Shown here in pieces: positions 58,152 to 64,000 of a DNA stretch of 64,000 nt. The notes beneath the pieces were generated by a model. It had not been told where the DNA came from. It ran no database searches and saw only the letters and a list, made by a program, of their open reading frames with translations. Numbering within the stretch: position 1 is the first letter of the stretch; the number at the start of each line of letters is the position of its first letter. A program made the translations under genes and the position numbers. Location: positions 806,001 to 870,000 of the forward strand of contig NHZP01000016.1 of NCBI GenBank assembly GCA_003313425.1, in the 5' to 3' direction. The stretch is from Pseudopyrenochaeta lycopersici (lineage: Eukaryota; Ascomycota; Dothideomycetes; Pleosporales; Pseudopyrenochaetaceae).

Positions 58152-60716
58152 TCACGAGGTACTTCCAATCTCCTTCTTTACCCAGTTCTCTAAGCCACCA
58201 AGAGCGATAATCTCTTGGACGTTGGGAGGGAGCTCACCAACCTTGACACTCCACTTTGAACCATTTGGTCCTTCTTGTACAGAGACCGTACTCCTGCGGA
58301 CATCCCATTCAAGAGTCCAGCCAGTCCGGCGGGTCAGTTGCTTGGCTTGAGCAGGCTGGGTTGTAGCTGCCGGTGGTGGCGAATCAAGCGATTCGCGATT
58401 GCTTGAAGGCTCCTTGATAGCTTGCTGCGAAGACGATGCGTTGTTCGAGGAGAACACTTCTCGTAGGCGGTTGGCTAGTTTGGGTACCTCCACGCCCATA
58501 AGAGCATTGTTGATGCTATTTCTGCTGAAGATGTTGCCGAAGCTGCCAGCAACCACAAGCGGAATACCCTTGGCTAAGATTGCGGTTGCTGCCTGCTCAC
58601 GACTGCTACCACATCCGAAGTTGAAACCTGATACGAGAACATCGCCTGCCTTGGCAGTTTGACCAAAGCTGGGATCGTAGTTCTCCATGCAAACTTCTGC
58701 CATCTTCTCTCGGGATACATCATCCTGGTAGGTGTATTTGCCAGGGTAGATACCGTCAGTGTTAATGTTGTCAGCGTCACAAAAGACGATCTCGCCACTG
58801 ATTTTCTCGGGGAAGCCAGGAAGAATCTCCGTCAAGGATTCTGCTCCTGAGCCTGGCGTTGTAGGCGGATTAACACTCTGCGTCTCGGGTGTGGCCGTGT
58901 CAAAGGTGCCAATAGCTGCCTCGGCGTCCTTGATTGCTTTCTCAAGCATGTCTTCGATAGTCATCATGCGCTCCTCCGCGGGTACGCCATCGCCTTCGCC
59001 TCGACGGACACCCTCGTAGCCTTCGGGAGCATTATACCACCCAGGACCTGAGATCTTGCCAGACAATGCACTCGCCGCAACGACTTCCGGACTCGCGAGA
59101 TATGCCTTTGCGTCAGGAGAGCCCATGCGGCCTTTGAAGTTGCGGTTGCTGGCGCTGATGCCCACCTCACCCGGTTCCAGGAGACCGGTGCCGAGTCCGA
59201 TGCATGGGCCGCAACCAGAAGGCAGGGGTTGCGCACCAGCCTCCAGAAGTGCCTGCCAATCGCCTGCCTCTTCAGCAGCCTTCTGCTCCGGAATAGATGC
59301 GGCGGCAATGTAGAAATTAACGTGGTCTGGAATCTTGGGAATCTTGCCACCGTTCAATACGGCTGCGTCCTTGAAGACGTTTGCAGCGGCAGCGAGGTCA
59401 GAAGCTCGAGAATTGGTACACGATACGAGGTATGCTTTGTTGATCGGGATGTTCTGATCCTGTAGTTCGACCAAGGGAGTGGCAACTTTCACGGAGTTCG
59501 GGCCGGATACATATGGCGATAATGTCGACAGATCTAAGAAGAGCTCCTTAGCATAGACAGCTCCCTTGTCAGCCGCCAATGCAGGTTTGAAGATGTGACC
59601 CAGCTGTTGCCCTACGATGCCAGTGGCAGTAAAGAGCTTATCAATACGCTCGTGGACAAATTGCTTCTGATGATGATCTTTGACATCTCCTTCTCCCATG
59701 GCTGCCAACGTAGCTCTCGCACGAAGCCAGCCGTGAAGGACGGAGTCAATTGGGAAAAGACCGGTAAGGGCACCCCACTCGGTAGTCATGTTCGCGATCG
59801 TGAGTCGGTCGTCGACAGGTATGCTGCCCAGAGTCTCATCGGTTCCGGTAAACTCGATGGCGTGATTAAGGACTTCATCTTTATTGAAAAGGCCAGCGAG
59901 AGCTACGATGACGTCTTTACCTGTCACACCCGGAGGCATCTTGCCATTGAGGGTGACTTTGGCAACAGGCGGGATCTGCCACCAAGTCTTTCCCGTTGCC
60001 CAGATACTTGCGGCATCGGTTCGAACGACGGGCGTGCCTAAACACCCAATGCCGCCATACATATTGGAGTGGCTGTCCGAAGCCACGGCGAGTGTTCCGG
60101 GCCATGCGTAACCCTCTTCTACCATGATCTGATGTCCAATGCCTCGCCCAGCAGGATAGAATACGACGTCCTGTTTCTTGGCAAACTGCTCAATCTGGCT
60201 GTACTTCTTCAAGTTCTTCTCAGTCTTATTTTGTACATCATGATCGAGCGTCATAACAATTTGATTCGGGTCGTTGATCTTGGTCGCACCAATGCCCATG
60301 AACTTGAGAGCCACAGGCCATGAGTTATCATGCGTCATACATTTATGCGGCTGCAAAGTCACATAGTCGCCAGACCTCAGGATTTTGCCCTCGGCGATGC
60401 CAACAGCATGTCGCTGCACGATCTTCTCTGTGAGCGTTTGAGGTGTCTTGGGCGTCTCCTGAAGGGCAGACAAAAAGTTTGCCGCCGGACCCTCCTTCAA
60501 AGAATGAAAGATGTCTTGCGTGTCGCGTCGAAATGCGGTTGTGGCAAAGGTGCGTGGGGCAATGTTTGCACGAGGAAGCTGTGATGCAACGCGAAGTGGA
60601 AGGCTCGATCGAAGCTGGATGAACAATTAGAATGTTGCACGCTGTTTAGCCTCTATCACACATACCGCAGCTTGCCTGCGGCCCAGCAGCCGTGCTGCAC
60701 GCAGTGACATTGCCAT
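58152..60716 (-). CDS. LYS4: Homoaconitase, mitochondrial (lysine biosynthesis)
   Basis: Two exons (60716–60666, 60614–58152; 51-nt intron) encode 837 aa. The first exon supplies [17 protein letters not shown], an Arg/Ala-rich mitochondrial presequence; the large exon alone has no proper [40 protein letters not shown] and [23 protein letters not shown] identify homoaconitase. The 4Fe-4S ligands are in VSCTNS (about 415) and SGCGPC (about 483 and 486). The swivel domain holds [15 protein letters not shown]. It converts homocitrate/homoaconitate to homoisocitrate in the alpha-aminoadipate pathway. A low-complexity insert ([10 protein letters not shown]…[11 protein letters not shown]) lies in the C-terminal domain, as in other fungal Lys4. 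Confidence 0.96.
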
Positions 60717-61156
60717 TGCTTACAATTTGATGTACAGCGTGGTGTTGATCTGTGACGCCTTCCCCAGAAATTTGAGAGCGCCAAGCCAGAATTCGGCCGC
60801 ACCGACTTCGGACGGTGTCAGCGGGTTGTCTGCACTTTGATTGGATCTTGCTGTAGGCGCTCAATCGTTTCACCTAATGCTTTCCTATACCCACGCGGGG
60901 AGCTGCTAGGGCGGGTTGAAGTAGTCTTGGATATATTAATCCTGCGTGTATTTTTTGGGCAGCTCGCTCAAGGCGCATGCTAACCCGAGATCGGACGCGT
61001 CAATTCCTGAAAGACTGGTATTGGAGTCATTCGTATGACGCGACACCTAGAGAAATTTCCATGCTACAATAGTCACCCCTCTTTGTACCTCTCTTTCGAA
61101 GACACCCCACTAATTGCACTACATTCACTTTTCAATTCAGTTCGTCTGTCGTCGCC
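60717..61156. promoter_or_regulatory. Shared divergent promoter of LYS4 and SER1
   Basis: The start codons of LYS4 (60716, minus) and SER1 (61157, plus) are 440 bp apart. The interval contains a Gcn4/CpcA-type core at 61024–61030 and an AT-rich TATA-like stretch (gatatattaatcc) near 60931. Both genes are amino-acid biosynthetic, so joint general-control regulation is plausible. Confidence 0.65.
61024..61030 (-). promoter_or_regulatory. Gcn4/CpcA (cross-pathway control) core site
   Basis: Plus strand gagtcat, that is ATGACTC on the minus strand: the TGACTC core bound by the bZIP activators Gcn4/CPC1/CpcA in fungi. It lies about 127 bp upstream of the SER1 start and 307 bp upstream of LYS4. 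A six- to seven-base match is common by chance; its placement between two amino-acid genes is what makes it worth noting. Confidence 0.45.
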
Positions 61157-62606
61157 ATGGTGAATCGTTCTGATGTCCATTACTTTGGCGCTGGCCCCGC
61201 ACCGCTGCCCACCACAGTGCTCGAGAGAGCCTCACAGGTCCTTTTGAACTACAAAGACAAGGGCATTGGACTCTGTGAAATCTCTCACCGTTCGCCAGAG
61301 GCCAACGAGGTCCTCGCCGACGCGAAGCAGGCTTTGACACACCTGCTCGACATTCCCGATGACTACGATATCCTCTTCCTCCAGAGTGGCGGTAGCGGCG
61401 AGTTCAGTGCGACTGTATACAACCTTGTCTCAATATGGGTAGAGAAGAAGCGTGCCAATATCGCTGAAGAGGTGGGTGATGACAAGGACGAAGTCCTCAA
61501 GAGACTGAAGAAGGTCGTGGATGAAGAGCTCAAGCTCGACTACCTCGTCACCGGATCTTGGTCGCTCAAGGCATCCCAAGAAGCAGCACGCCTTGTGGGT
61601 TCTAAACACGTCAATGTAGCGGTTGATGCACGGAAGGCCAACGACGGCAAGTTTGGCAAGATTCCGTCCGAGGACCAATGGAGCCTCACGCCTCGCTCGT
61701 CCAATCCTGCGTTTGTGTACTTCTGTGACAACGAAACCGTAGACGGTGTCGAGTTCCCTTCATTCCCCAAGAGCCTCGAAGGTGAGGATGCTCCGTTGGT
61801 CTGTGCCGACATGTCATCCAATTTCATTTCCCGGAAGATAGATGTGAGAAAGTATGCGGTCATTTTCGGAGGTGCTCAGAAAAACATTGGAAACACTGGC
61901 ATTGCCATTGTAATTTTGCGGAAGTCACTCCTTCCGCCGCATTCGACACCGGCTTCACCAGACCTGCTAAGGGCGCTCAATTTGTCTGTGGGCCCGATTG
62001 TCCTGGACTACCCTACCATTGCGAAGAACAATTCACTATACAACACGTTGCCCATCTTCGACGTCTGGGTTGCTGGACAAGTCATGTCAGGCCTTGTTAA
62101 CTCTTTCGGTACCAAGCGCATTGGCGGACAGGAAGAGATCTCAAATGAAAAAGCTCGGTTGATCTACGAAACGCTCGAGAAGCATCCAGATGTCTATCGA
62201 GTCGTTCCAGACAAGTCGGCACGTAGCAGAATGAACATTTGCTTCCGAGTTCATGGTGGAGATGCCGACAAAGAGAAGGCTTTCCTTGCAGGCGCTGAAA
62301 AGAAGGGTCTTCTTGGCCTGAAGGGTCATCGTAGCGTGGGTGGCATCCGTGCTAGCAACTGTAAGTGATCCTATAATATCCTTAATATTGATGGCATTGC
62401 CCGTCATGCTTCGTGCAACAGCTGGGGGCGCATGTTCGCCCACAGGCCGCCTCAGCGTGGGGGAGGACTTTGTTCCAGGCCTTGACCGGATTTAAGCTGT
62501 GCGGTCGGATCAAGCTAACTTTGTTTGCGCCACAGACAATGCGGTCTCTTTGGATGGAGCCAAACTGCTTGTTTCGTACCTCGAAGACTATGCAAAATCC
62601 ACTTGA
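61157..62606 (+). CDS. SER1: Phosphoserine aminotransferase
   Basis: Two exons (61157–62360, 62536–62606) encode 424 aa. The 175-nt intron (GTAAGT…CCACAG) is long for this window, and reading into it would end the protein after SNCK; splicing gives ASNYNAVSLDGAKLLVSYLED, the conserved C-terminus. The N-terminus VHYFGAGPAPLP and GLCEISHRS are family signatures. The PLP lysine is in FGGAQKNIGNTG (about 241). It makes 3-phosphoserine from 3-phosphohydroxypyruvate and glutamate in cytosolic serine synthesis. Length fits the fungal enzyme. Confidence 0.95.
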
Positions 62607-64000
62607 GTGTGGCTTTGCATGACAGCATAACAGTGGCTTGCAGATCTGCCTCAACCGTCAGCGTTCTGCTATACCAAGCAATACCAGCTGGCATCTCTCA
62701 ACAAGATGCCAAGTCGTTCGGAGAATATAATCAATTTATTCAACGCTGATCTTCCCAGTCCCGTCTTGCCTCATAACCATGCGAGACCGCCTATATGCAC
62801 ATCTCCTATAGTTTGCATTATCGGAAGCTTATCCTGAAGCACGCGGCTGTACCACAATCTTGCCACCTACTGACGACTGAACTGAGTGGCGGAATGGAAG
62901 ATCGATGTTCTAGAAGGTTTTCTACCTAGTGGTGCGAGCATTATGCCCAGTAAATCTATATTATTGCCACCATAGCCAAGGTGTGCTGATAACTTTTGAG
63001 CCCATCCTGCCAGAACTGGCCTTCTGATCTGAATTGAGACGAGTCTGATCCCAATCGAACGTAGTCTTAGTTTCCAGTCGCGTTACAGTTCCAAATACCA
63101 AACCTCCCCCATTCACAACGCAGTCTGCCGCTGGAGGTTGACATTTAAGAAAGACGTCATCCCTCTCCAAAAGCGTCCTGCTACGTTTTCAATATCTTCA
63201 ATAGCTGTACTCACGGGTAAATTGAGGAGGTACCATGTGCAACTAATGTGTCCATGGATCTCCGTACCATTGGACAGTCAGTTTTGCAAGACAAGCTGGG
63301 CGTTCGGCCACGCGGTGACAATATCAAGGCCGATATGAAGGATAAGGCCCTTCTACTCCCATGTAGGGCGAAGGCCATTCTTGTACACTACTTGTTATCT
63401 GGGGTTTCCGTAGACTCCACTGCTGGTGAGTGTGAAATCGTGAATGGGTCTCGGTAAATTAACCCAATCCGGTAGTAGATTCCTGAGCTGACCCTTGCGT
63501 TCTTATAACATAGCTCAGCTATCTTGATACTAAGCGCACTTGCTGCTTGATGGATTATGCACCCAGCACAGGTTTGCAAGCCGGTCCCGGCGCCCGTTGT
63601 GGTGACAGGGGTTCTGGCGTTCCCTGTGTCTCGGGACATGGCTGAAGCGAGAACCTGCGGCACAGCCTAAACCCAGCGAGCATCAGACCCTCAGCCCGAC
63701 CACGTCAACCTCACCACCACCATCACCGACTTCGTGCCCCCCCCCTACCACAGCGCTTCGCCGCGTGGAACGGCATTGACTACCAAAATTGGAACGTCGT
63801 GACAGAAACGAAACCACATTGTTCAGAGCAAGCGCTTGATCTTGCTGGGCGAAGGTTGCACGATGTGAATGGTATTCAACATGATCAGAGGCAGACTCTG
63901 CAAAATTGATCGTGGCACGCAATGACGCTCTTCTCAGTACCAAAACTTGGTCAATGCAACAGCAAGGGCCAGAGCGAGGCCAATCTCCACAGCGGCTCTT
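62607..64000. other. Intergenic, right end of window
   Basis: About 1.4 kb without a recognisable gene on either strand. There is a C8 run near 63739. A gene starting beyond the right edge could have its 5' flank here. Confidence 0.4.

Overview
The window is nuclear DNA of a filamentous ascomycete (Pezizomycotina). The evidence is short GT–AG introns (mostly 46–56 nt), a HET-domain gene, a Zn2Cys6 regulator, an Egh16-family secreted protein, an alpha-aminoadipate lysine-pathway homoaconitase and a fused para-aminobenzoate synthase. Dothideomycetes is my guess from the style of several genes, not something the sequence proves. No bacterial-type features, CRISPR array, rRNA, convincing tRNA or intact transposon were seen. 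All exon boundaries were placed by hand from splice consensus, frame and family resemblance.

Layout. 1–13 kb is accessory in character: a HET-domain allorecognition-type gene cut by the left edge, about 3.3 kb of gene-poor DNA, an Egh16-like secreted protein, an amino-acid permease next to a Zn2Cys6 regulator, and an orphan 374-aa gene. 13–19 kb holds a lipocalin-like protein, a PHO4-like bHLH factor and an MFS carrier. 20–44 kb is mostly housekeeping: CWC21 and CDC123 (divergent), an F-box-like protein, COG1, PABA synthase, a second MFS carrier, YPT1, the mitochondrial GTP/GDP carrier GGC1, an extended SDR divergent from a probable mitochondrial protein, and the endocytic scaffold EDE1. 45–48.5 kb is a tandem array of a multi-pass membrane family of unknown function: two intact genes and one truncated relic. 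48.8–53.4 kb carries an alpha-glucoside-type permease and a CYC2-like flavoprotein. 54–56.6 kb holds two head-to-tail, decaying G-alpha-like genes sharing an unusual N-terminal domain. 58–62.6 kb holds LYS4 and SER1 (homoaconitase and phosphoserine aminotransferase) transcribed divergently from a shared 440-bp promoter with a Gcn4/CpcA-type core site.

Functional themes. COG1, YPT1 and EDE1 all serve membrane traffic (Golgi tethering, ER–Golgi GTPase, endocytic scaffold). PABA synthase, LYS4 and SER1 are biosynthetic enzymes. GGC1, CYC2 and LYS4 act in mitochondria. The most unusual content is the tandem membrane-protein family and the decaying G-alpha-like pair. Both look like lineage-specific, birth-and-death families of unknown role.
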